From contig JAUPTP010000235.1 of the NCBI GenBank assembly GCA_030918015.1, positions 1 to 5,027 of the forward strand: a DNA stretch of 5,027 nt, given 5' to 3'. The DNA comes from Pseudomonadota bacterium. Lineage in GTDB: Bacteria; Pseudomonadota; Gammaproteobacteria; Burkholderiales; Burkholderiaceae_C. A model generated the notes under the pieces. The model saw only the letters and a program-made list of their open reading frames with translations. It ran no database searches and was not told where the DNA came from. This document shows positions 1-5,027 of this stretch, piece after piece (the first letter of the stretch is position 1; each line of letters starts with the position of its first letter). The position numbers and the translations under genes are program-made.

Positions 1-1
1 A

Positions 2-1084
2 GTTCTTCGGGTCGGCCATGCAGGCGTCGACGCCCTCGACGATCTGGTCGATGACGCGGCACACCCGCAGGATCTGCTCGGGCGGAATCGGATCCGCCCC
101 CTTGCCCTCGACCGCGTCGTAGAAGCGGTCCAGCAGCACGCGCATGCACTGGAAGTAGTGGAACTCGTACTTGCGGAAGCGGGTGATGTTGCGCCGGCCG
201 TTGGCGGCGAGCTGCCGGGCCTGGGTCCAGGCCATGAACTGGCGGCCCAGCGCGCTGGGCGCGGACCAGCGCGAGGCGCGGATCAGCGTGCGCGAGGTGT
301 AGTCGAGCTCGACCGAGTCGGTGGTGCCGACCACCTTCAGCGTGTGCGGCACCGGGCGGCCGTGGGCGCTGACATTGCCGCTGACCGTGACGCCGCCGCT
401 CCTCAGGATGAAGCGCAGCTCGTCGGGCATCGCGTCGACGATGGCCGAACCGGTGGGGCCGCGGCGGCGGAAGGCCAGCACGCGGGTGTCGATCTCGTCG
501 CCGAGGAAGGGCACCACCTTGGCCAGCACATGGTCGAGCACGTTGTGGAACAGCTTGCCCGGCAGCCGGTGCACCCAGTGGCCGGGATCGGTCATCACCG
601 CCAGGCCGTAGTCGCCCGACAGGTTGTAGCCGTAGTTGGTGTCGAGGTGGACGACCTCGCCCAGCTCGTTCTTCTTCAGCAGCTCCTCCAGCTCGAGGCC
701 CGGCGTCTCGTAGTTGTAGAGGTAGTTGACGCCCGCCTTGCGGCCGGACTCCTTGGCCAGCTTCAGGATCTCGAGCGCCTGCGCCGCGGTCAGCGCGAAG
801 GGCTTCTCCATGAACACATGGCAGCCCGCCGCGAAGGCCATCTTCGCCAGGAACAGGTGCGAGTCCGGCGGCGTGGCGATGTGCACGACGTCCAGGCGTT
901 CCTTGGCGAACATCTCGGCCGCATCGTCGTAGCGGCCCGGGATCTTCATGCGCACCGCCAGCTGTTCGGCCATCAGCGGCTCGCGGTCGCAGACCGCGAC
1001 CACCTCGCCGCGGCCGATCGCGCGGATCTGTTCGACATGGCCGTCGGCGATCTTGCCGCAGCCGATGATTCCAACCCTCAACAC
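2..1084 (-). CDS. Gfo/Idh/MocA family NAD(P)-dependent oxidoreductase, 3' partial
   Basis: This is a cytoplasmic dehydrogenase of the glucose-fructose oxidoreductase/inositol dehydrogenase family, which oxidises or reduces sugars and sugar nucleotides. The 361 visible residues begin with a Rossmann fold: GIIGCGKIA (5-13) is the dinucleotide-binding loop, VCDRE (31-35) puts an Asp at the end of strand 2, which favours NAD(H) over NADP(H) by family rule, ATPPDSH follows at 70-76, and MEKPFAL at 92-98 carries the family's EKP lysine. The C-terminal half looks like the family's substrate domain, with FHNVLDH (179-185) in the place of the usual D-x3-H catalytic segment. I chose GTG at 1084 because GGGAG lies 6 nt upstream and the Rossmann fold begins at once; TTG at 1081 would shorten the protein by one residue. 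No stop is seen before the window edge, but the family is usually 330-400 residues, so little should be missing. In this cluster it probably makes or modifies a sugar precursor; the substrate is unknown. Confidence 0.9.
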   Translation of the reverse strand, partial: MLRVGIIGCGKIADGHVEQIRAIGRGEVVAVCDREPLMAEQLAVRMKIPGRYDDAAEMFAKERLDVVHIATPPDSHLFLAKMAFAAGCHVFMEKPFALTAAQALEILKLAKESGRKAGVNYLYNYETPGLELEELLKKNELGEVVHLDTNYGYNLSGDYGLAVMTDPGHWVHRLPGKLFHNVLDHVLAKVVPFLGDEIDTRVLAFRRRGPTGSAIVDAMPDELRFILRSGGVTVSGNVSAHGRPVPHTLKVVGTTDSVELDYTSRTLIRASRWSAPSALGRQFMAWTQARQLAANGRRNITRFRKYEFHYFQCMRVLLDRFYDAVEGKGADPIPPEQILRVCRVIDQIVEGVDACMADPKN

Positions 1085-1196
1085 GTCTTGCTCCCGCAGA
1101 AAAACACGATTTGTTCCACGGCCTCCCCCGTTGCCGCCGCCGGTACCTGGCCGGCGAGCGTGCAGGTGCGGCCGCTGATGACCCGAAGCCGGGCGA
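1085..1196 (-). other. 112-nt spacer between glycosyltransferase and oxidoreductase
   Basis: No gene is supported here. A GCCGG/CCGGC inverted repeat (1139-1143 with 1151-1155) has a 7-nt loop, but the only T-run (1104-1101) lies more than 30 nt beyond it, so it is not a convincing terminator. The last 40 nt before the oxidoreductase are less GC-rich than the surroundings. No clear promoter is visible, and read-through from the upstream genes is the simplest view. Confidence 0.4.
1091..1095 (-). promoter_or_regulatory. Ribosome binding site of the oxidoreductase gene
   Basis: GGGAG ends 6 nt before the GTG at 1084-1082 and 9 nt before the alternative TTG at 1081-1079. Either spacing is workable, so the site supports a start here without deciding between the two adjacent codons. 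Confidence 0.6.
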
Positions 1197-2417
1197 TCAG
1201 CGGCTGGTGCGGCCCCAGCTTCCCGCGTAGCGTCCGGTGGCATAGCGCCAGGACGCGATCAGGAAGGCCCAGTTCAGTGCAAAGAGAAAGGCGGCCAGCT
1301 TGACCAGCGTCGGCAGCTTCACGCCGCGGCTGCTCATCTGCCAGCCCGCCCAGGCGGCCAGGTAGGCCAGCGCCTGGCCCAGCGCGTATATCGCCCAGCC
1401 CGACGAGCCGGTCTGCGCCGCCAGCGCCACCGAGGCGGCCAGCGCCAGCAGCAGCAGGTGCGGTGCGGTCCAGCGCAGCACCTTGTGCGACACGTAGGCG
1501 AAGGCGGTCGCCGCCGAGGTGCGCGTCAGGTACTGCGGATGGCGCACCAGCGCCTGGAAGTTGCCGATGCCGATGCGGATGCGGCGCTTGACCTCTTCGC
1601 CGATCTCCTCGGGCGTGTCCTCCTCGGCCCAGGCCTTGGGCTCGTAGACCAGCCGGTGGCCGCCGGCCGAGACGTTCATCGCGATGACGAAGTCGTCGCA
1701 GATGGTGTCCGGGCGGATCGGCTGCCACAGCGCGCGGCGGATCGCGTAGATCGCGCCGTTGGCGCCCAGCAGCGCGCCGATGCGGGCCTCGAAGAACTTC
1801 AGGAACTGCTCGAGGCGCCAGTACAGGCTGTCCTGGTTGTCGCCGCCGGCGTTGCCCAGCAGGCGCAGCTCGCCGGTGACGCCGCCGACCTTCGGGTCGT
1901 CGAAGCGCGAGACCAGCTTCTTGAGCGCGCCGCGCTCGAAGTAGGTGTTGGCGTCGGAGAAGACGACGATCGGCTCGGTGGTGCGCGAGACCAGGTCGTT
2001 GAGCACGCTGGCCTTGCCGCGGTTCTGCTCGAAGGGCAGCGCGACCAGGCGCGGCTCGCCCGCGAAGCGGCCCATCAGCTCGGCGGTGCGGTCGCGGCTG
2101 CCGTCCGAGCCGATGTAGGCGCGCAGCCGGTCGGCGGGATAGTCGAGCGCCAGCAGGTTCTCGATGCGCGAGACGATGTGGCGTTCCTCGTTGTAGGCCG
2201 AGATGACGATGGCCACCGGCGGCCAGTCCGGCTCGGTGCCGGCGGCGGCACGCTGGGCCTCCAGCCGGCGCTCGCTCTTGCGGAAGACGAAGGCCACGTC
2301 GCGCAGCCCCTGGCTGCAGGCGCCGACCAGGAACAGGACGAAGGGATAGAGGGCGTAGGAGTAGATCACCGCCACGACCCCTCCGATCGCGATGATGCTC
2401 AGCAGCAGCTCGACCAC
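1197..2417 (-). CDS. Family 2 glycosyltransferase, membrane-bound, cellulose-synthase/IcaA-like
   Basis: This 406-residue inner-membrane enzyme should transfer sugars from a nucleotide donor on the cytoplasmic side. An N-terminal hydrophobic segment (about 5-30) precedes a GT-A domain: VAIVISAYNEERH (68-80), SDGSRDRT (104-111, D105), RGKASVLN (133-140), FSDANTYF (153-160, in the place of the DxD), GANGAIYAIRR (218-228), the DDF acidic pair (241-243, probable catalytic base) and RRIRIGIGNFQ (278-288, in the place of QxxRW). Three C-terminal hydrophobic segments follow (about 316-333, 340-356, 368-388), ending in a basic tail as is usual in this group. The length is normal for the family. The GTG start is supported by GGGGAA 7 nt upstream, and the gene lies 3 nt after the deacetylase-like stop, so the two form a tight pair. 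The architecture resembles processive chain-building transferases, but donor, acceptor and processivity cannot be read from the sequence. Confidence 0.92.
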   Translation of the reverse strand: MVELLLSIIAIGGVVAVIYSYALYPFVLFLVGACSQGLRDVAFVFRKSERRLEAQRAAAGTEPDWPPVAIVISAYNEERHIVSRIENLLALDYPADRLRAYIGSDGSRDRTAELMGRFAGEPRLVALPFEQNRGKASVLNDLVSRTTEPIVVFSDANTYFERGALKKLVSRFDDPKVGGVTGELRLLGNAGGDNQDSLYWRLEQFLKFFEARIGALLGANGAIYAIRRALWQPIRPDTICDDFVIAMNVSAGGHRLVYEPKAWAEEDTPEEIGEEVKRRIRIGIGNFQALVRHPQYLTRTSAATAFAYVSHKVLRWTAPHLLLLALAASVALAAQTGSSGWAIYALGQALAYLAAWAGWQMSSRGVKLPTLVKLAAFLFALNWAFLIASWRYATGRYAGSWGRTSR

Positions 2418-2420
2418 CGC

Positions 2421-3599
2421 TCAGTTCCCCGCAGGCATCGGGCGGTAGCCCGGGCGCGGGATGACATGGTCGCGGTACTGGCCAGGGTCGCCGGGCAGCC
2501 CCTGCTCGGCGGCCTTGACGATGTTGTACATCTCGCGGGCGCTGACATAGTGCAGCTTCCACTCCTTGCCGTCGTTGTACTTGGCGTGCAGGTGCTCGTA
2601 GCAGCGCTTCATCGGCTCGCCCAGCAGCGTGTCCATGTCGCGCTCCTGCGTGCCGTGGGTGTGGATCTTGACGAAGATCCATTCCGGCTTGCCCTCGACA
2701 TGGATGCCGGTCTCCACCCAGGCGTCGACCCGGTCGGGCGTGGGCGGGCAGCTGGTGCGGATGTCGGAGTTCTCGATGCGCGGGATGATGCCGAACTTGC
2801 GGTCGCTCCACTTGAAGCCCAGCGGCCCCTGGATCAGCATCAGGTCGCCCCAGGGCTTGCCGCCGACCTTCACCCGCACGCCGGTGTCATGCGACTTGCA
2901 CTGCTGCGGATCATCCTTGGCGTAGTAGATCTTGTTGATCGTCGAGGTCTGGCACGGGTCGGGCGACGCCGGGAAGGTGTAGTCGACGTAGCAGCCTTCC
3001 TCGCGCAGCACGATCAGCTCGTTGTTCACGCCGCAGCCGAAGTCGTGCGGGTGCGAGTTGTCCAGCGCCCAGTTGCCGTGGATGAAGGCCCAGCGCGGCT
3101 GCTTGGTGACCGGATCGACCGGCAGCGCGTCGTGGCGGTCGACCAGCAGCTGGGTGAAGCGGCGCAGCTTCTCGCGCAGACCGGCCTCGGTGTCCTTGTC
3201 GTGGTGCAGGTGGATCTCGATCTCGCCGTAGCCCATGCGGCAGATCTCGACCAGCGGCTCCAGGTGCTCGGGGCGGTATTCCTCTTCCGGGTAGAAGAAG
3301 CTGTGGATCGGGCCGCGCCCGTCGGCGTCACGGAACTGGTCGCACAGCGCCGGATACTCCTGGCGCCAGCGCGCCACCCGGCGGCACTCGGTGGCGTAGT
3401 CCGGGCGCTTCCACATCGGCTCGTAGTGGTCGACGAAGCAGAACATCACATGCTTGGTCGTGCCCGCGGGAACCGGCGCACGCCAGTCCTGCCTGATGTA
3501 GCTGAGCAGCCACTCCTGGATGTTGCGCTGGCGGATGAAGAGCGCGACCGCCGCGCACACGATCAGCAGCACGACGAGGAGCACAAAGACGAGCGTCAT
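2421..3599 (-). CDS. Membrane-anchored polysaccharide deacetylase-like protein
   Basis: This is a 392-residue protein resembling the NodB/carbohydrate deacetylase-type barrel enzymes, but I cannot match it to a characterised member. Residues 2-22 form one hydrophobic segment, followed by a basic stretch (R23, R25, R36, R40). Candidate active-site motifs, in deacetylase order, are FVDHYEP (55-61, D57 as the motif 1 Asp), EIHLHHD (128-134, a histidine cluster), FIHGNWALDNS (172-182), DRVDAWV (289-295) and FVKIHTHG (309-316, like the late L-x-H motif). The metal-ligand assignment is inference. Ten cysteines lie outside the anchor. The start is forced: a TAG lies three codons upstream of the ATG in frame. 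No Shine-Dalgarno precedes it, so coupling to an upstream open frame or leaderless-like initiation is possible. Its stop lies 3 nt before the glycosyltransferase start. In this setting it plausibly removes acetyl or a similar group from a polysaccharide precursor; a non-catalytic role is not excluded. Confidence 0.75.
   Translation of the reverse strand: MTLVFVLLVVLLIVCAAVALFIRQRNIQEWLLSYIRQDWRAPVPAGTTKHVMFCFVDHYEPMWKRPDYATECRRVARWRQEYPALCDQFRDADGRGPIHSFFYPEEEYRPEHLEPLVEICRMGYGEIEIHLHHDKDTEAGLREKLRRFTQLLVDRHDALPVDPVTKQPRWAFIHGNWALDNSHPHDFGCGVNNELIVLREEGCYVDYTFPASPDPCQTSTINKIYYAKDDPQQCKSHDTGVRVKVGGKPWGDLMLIQGPLGFKWSDRKFGIIPRIENSDIRTSCPPTPDRVDAWVETGIHVEGKPEWIFVKIHTHGTQERDMDTLLGEPMKRCYEHLHAKYNDGKEWKLHYVSAREMYNIVKAAEQGLPGDPGQYRDHVIPRPGYRPMPAGN
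2425..2430 (-). promoter_or_regulatory. Ribosome binding site of the glycosyltransferase gene
   Basis: GGGGAA lies in the last codons of the deacetylase-like gene, 7 nt before the GTG at 2417-2415. This supports the GTG start and implies that ribosomes finishing the upstream gene can reinitiate directly on the glycosyltransferase. Confidence 0.6.
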
Positions 3600-3691
3600 C
3601 GGGGTCTATCAGGGTTGAGAGGAGGCAAAGACGCGAACAGGAAGGTTTGTCCGAGGCAATCGGGACGAACTCTAGCATTGCACTTTGTCAT
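3596..3691 (-). CDS. Possible 31-codon leader ORF overlapping the next start (ATGA)
   Basis: An ATG at 3691-3689 opens a 31-residue frame (beginning MTKCNARVRP) that stops at TGA 3598-3596, sharing ATGA with the start of the deacetylase-like gene. That geometry is typical of translational coupling, and the downstream gene shows no Shine-Dalgarno of its own. Against it being a real gene, its codons (AAT, GCT, AGA, GTT, CGT, CCT) lack the strong third-position G/C bias of the neighbours, the upstream ribosome-binding signal is weak (GCGAG five bases before the ATG), and the peptide has no recognisable features. It could be a translated leader or simply an open stretch of spacer. Confidence 0.15.
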   Translation of the reverse strand: MTKCNARVRPDCLGQTFLFASLPPLNPDRPR

Positions 3692-3735
3692 TTCCGCTCG
3701 CGATCTTTCCCGAACGGGATTTATCGCCGATCTGA
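3600..3735 (-). other. 136-nt spacer between ligase and deacetylase-like gene
   Basis: This stretch is visibly less GC-rich than the genes on both sides. It holds an imperfect inverted repeat just after the ligase stop and a 31-codon minus-strand open frame (3691-3596) whose TGA overlaps the next gene's ATG as ATGA. A TGC-TAGAGT sequence near 3671-3679 resembles an extended -10 element, but no good -35 sits 16-18 nt upstream, so I do not call a promoter. No T-run follows the inverted repeat, so nothing here looks like an intrinsic terminator. The minus-strand message also carries CCTCCT at 3625-3620, matching the anti-Shine-Dalgarno core rather than a ribosome binding site. Confidence 0.5.
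3700..3727 (-). repeat. Imperfect inverted repeat after the ligase gene
   Basis: Read on the minus strand, GCGAT (3727-3723) pairs with ATCGC (3704-3700), and inside it TCCC (3719-3716) pairs with GGGA (3711-3708) around a GTTC loop. The two stems are separated by a 3x3 unpaired stretch. It starts 9 nt past the ligase stop codon. There is no downstream T-run on either strand, so it is not a standard rho-independent terminator. It could be a 3' RNA structure or a protein-binding palindrome, or chance. Confidence 0.35.
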
Positions 3736-5027
3736 TCAGCCCCCGCGCCCCATCTGATGCGAGAAGACGAAGGCCCGGACCGCCACAATCGTCATGAACA
3801 TCATGATGAAGGTGCTGCGAATCCAGGGAATGTTGTGCATTTTTTCGTAGTTGCTGGATTCTTGATCGAGCAGGCCCGGAGCGTGGCTTGCGCACCACCA
3901 AGTCGCCACGCAAAGCGCCAGCAGAAAGTACAGGACCGGCTGGTAGGTGCGCGACAGGAACCACGCGCACACCAGGAAGCCGACCAGCGCGTTGCGCATC
4001 AGCACCGCCATCTGCCGGTGCGGGCTGCGCAGGGGCAGCAGCTCGACGGTCGTGCTCAGGCTCTTGTAGGTCAGCACGATCATGCCGATCCACAGGAAAT
4101 AGCCCATCAGGCCCAGCTCGGCGAAGCACAGCACGAAGGAGTTGTGGGCCGTGAGGTTGTGGTGATCGAGGAAGTTGCCATAGCCCGCGCCCCACAGCGG
4201 GCGCCACTTCAGCAGCTCCAGGCCGACGGCCCAGGCCTCGATGCGCTCGCCGGCCGACTGCTCCTGCGACGAGAAGCCGCGCCCGCCCACGGCGCTGGCG
4301 CCCAGGAAGAGCACGGCCGCTGCCCCGCCCAGGATCGCGGTGCGGGTGGTGCCCAGCCAGTCGCGCACGATGAAGAACAGCAGCGAGGCCACGCCGAGCA
4401 GGGCGCCGCGCGACTGGCTCAGCACGATCGCATACATCATCACGGCGCCGGGGGCCACGACCAGCAGCAGGTTGCGGATCCAGGCCCGCTGGCGCCACAG
4501 CACGAACAGCAGCGGCAGGCACATCACCAGCGCCTGGGAGAAGTCGTTGGGGTCGCTCAGGAAGCCCTGGCCGCGAACCCGCCACAGATACCAGCCGGTC
4601 AGGTCCAGTGCCGGAATCTCTGAGGCGACCGACGGGGGGGCACGGCTTGGATCGTCTTCCTCGTGCACCGGCGCGACCTGACGCAGCACCAGCTGATCGA
4701 CATACTGGCCTGTGTGGTAGGCCTGAATACCGAACAGTGCCGCGATCAGCATCGACAGCACGACGGCCGCGCAGGCCAGCTTCAGCCGGCGCAGCGAGGT
4801 CACGTTCAGCGCCACCAGCACGAACAGCATCGACGAGGTGGAGAAGTTGTTCATCGCGTCGATGGCCCCGCCGGCCCAGCCGGCGAACACCAGCGACAGG
4901 CCCAGCATCGCCATGAAGCCGAACAGCAGCTTGAAGTCGGTGCCGCGCGCGGCCACCTCCTTGGTCATCATCGCCTTGACGCCCGCCAGGACGAAGCCCA
5001 GCGTCCAGAGCACCAGCATCGGCCGGT
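3736..5027 (-). CDS. O-antigen ligase/polymerase family membrane protein (WaaL/Wzy-like), 5' partial
   Basis: This protein probably joins or polymerises lipid-linked oligosaccharides at the periplasmic face of the inner membrane. The frame stays open to the window edge. Counting from the Met at 5019, 427 residues are visible, with about a dozen hydrophobic segments (for example near 1-14, 32-47, 80-98, 161-175, 181-199, 226-243, 293-318, 342-376 and 401-419). Family-typical motifs appear in order: GFLSDPNDFSQ (152-162), SQSRGALLG (201-209), an R-x3-W pair (R259, W263), GAGYGNF (277-283), AHNSF (291-295) and ELGLMGY (301-307). The Arg and His lie in or beside the large extramembrane loop at about 244-292, where WaaL/Wzy-type enzymes carry essential residues. 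The Met at 5019 is preceded in frame by Arg-Pro, and the family normally has more N-terminal sequence, so the true start is probably outside. It ends with TGA at 3738-3736. Ligase and polymerase activity cannot be told apart from sequence alone. Confidence 0.9.
   Translation of the reverse strand, partial: RPMLVLWTLGFVLAGVKAMMTKEVAARGTDFKLLFGFMAMLGLSLVFAGWAGGAIDAMNNFSTSSMLFVLVALNVTSLRRLKLACAAVVLSMLIAALFGIQAYHTGQYVDQLVLRQVAPVHEEDDPSRAPPSVASEIPALDLTGWYLWRVRGQGFLSDPNDFSQALVMCLPLLFVLWRQRAWIRNLLLVVAPGAVMMYAIVLSQSRGALLGVASLLFFIVRDWLGTTRTAILGGAAAVLFLGASAVGGRGFSSQEQSAGERIEAWAVGLELLKWRPLWGAGYGNFLDHHNLTAHNSFVLCFAELGLMGYFLWIGMIVLTYKSLSTTVELLPLRSPHRQMAVLMRNALVGFLVCAWFLSRTYQPVLYFLLALCVATWWCASHAPGLLDQESSNYEKMHNIPWIRSTFIMMFMTIVAVRAFVFSHQMGRGG

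Noticed and set aside
1095..1120. A sigma-54-like GG/GC pair (TGGAAC followed by GTGTTT) upstream of the oxidoreductase.
   Set aside because: The downstream element has GT instead of the near-invariant GC, and the upstream box departs from TGGCAC, so it is a near miss.
1139..1155. GCCGG/CCGGC inverted repeat considered as a terminator after the glycosyltransferase.
   Set aside because: The stem is only 5 bp and no T-run follows directly; short GC palindromes are common in DNA of this composition.
1085..1199. A frameshift or lost C-terminus of the glycosyltransferase extending into the spacer.
   Set aside because: The protein ends after its last membrane segment with a basic tail (GRYAGSWGRTSR), as related transferases do, and no continuing domain appears in the other frames.
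158..1303. A 381-codon plus-strand open frame opposite the oxidoreductase.
   Set aside because: It is antisense to a gene with clear Rossmann and EKP motifs, has the same Ala/Val/Arg/His/Gln-rich shadow composition, and runs across the end of the glycosyltransferase without any domain signal.
1078..2811. A 577-codon minus-strand open frame overlapping three genes.
   Set aside because: It is a frame-shifted reading of the deacetylase-like and glycosyltransferase genes, rich in Arg, Ala, Pro and Gly, with no family motifs; the correct frames carry all of them.
3620..3625. AGGAGG on the plus strand, a perfect Shine-Dalgarno core.
   Set aside because: No plus-strand start codon with a credible gene follows within range, and the surrounding genes are all on the minus strand.
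1458..3797. A 779-codon plus-strand open frame opposite the deacetylase-like and glycosyltransferase genes.
   Set aside because: It spans two well-supported minus-strand genes and the spacer, its translation is a low-complexity mix of Ala, Val, Arg, Asp, Gln and Leu with no recognisable motif, and such frames are an expected by-product of strong third-position G/C bias.
3596..4585. A 329-codon minus-strand frame running through the ligase gene into the spacer.
   Set aside because: Most of it is an out-of-frame reading of the ligase. Only the last 31 codons lie outside that gene, and those are treated separately as a possible leader.
3757..4623. A 288-codon plus-strand open frame opposite the ligase gene.
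   Set aside because: It is antisense to a protein with intact O-antigen-ligase motifs, and its own translation is Gln/His/Ala-rich without structure.

Overview
The window is very GC-rich, roughly two thirds G+C by eye with strong G/C bias at third codon positions. It reads as part of an exopolysaccharide or surface-polysaccharide cluster from a Gram-negative bacterium. The protein styles (an O-antigen-ligase-family protein, an EpsF/cellulose-synthase-like family 2 glycosyltransferase and a Gfo/Idh/MocA sugar dehydrogenase) and the base composition would suit a betaproteobacterium of the Burkholderiales (Rubrivivax/Leptothrix/Ideonella type). That placement is inference: no rRNA or marker gene is present.

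All four supported genes lie on the minus strand, so transcription runs from high to low coordinates. First comes a polytopic O-antigen ligase/polymerase-family protein whose 5' end is cut by the window edge (3736-5027). After a 136-nt spacer follows a membrane-anchored protein resembling carbohydrate deacetylases (2421-3599). Three bases later comes a membrane family 2 glycosyltransferase with a GTG start (1197-2417). After a 112-nt spacer comes a Gfo/Idh/MocA oxidoreductase, also GTG-started, whose 3' end runs off the window (2-1084). No intrinsic terminator is visible between them, and the deacetylase-like and glycosyltransferase genes are almost certainly co-transcribed.

A working model (inference) is that the oxidoreductase oxidises or helps remodel a sugar or sugar nucleotide, the glycosyltransferase adds sugars to a growing chain at the inner face of the membrane, the deacetylase-like protein may trim a substituent from the sugar or lipid-linked intermediate, and the ligase-family protein polymerises or transfers the glycan at the periplasmic face. 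Flippase, chain-length regulator and export genes are not in this window and would be expected next door.

The least understood parts are the deacetylase-like protein (family only tentatively placed, many cysteines, a charge pattern that argues for a cytoplasmic domain) and the 136-nt spacer before it. That spacer holds an imperfect inverted repeat and a 31-codon open frame ending in an ATGA overlap with a start that lacks its own Shine-Dalgarno. No RNA gene, CRISPR array, insertion sequence or phage-like sequence was seen.
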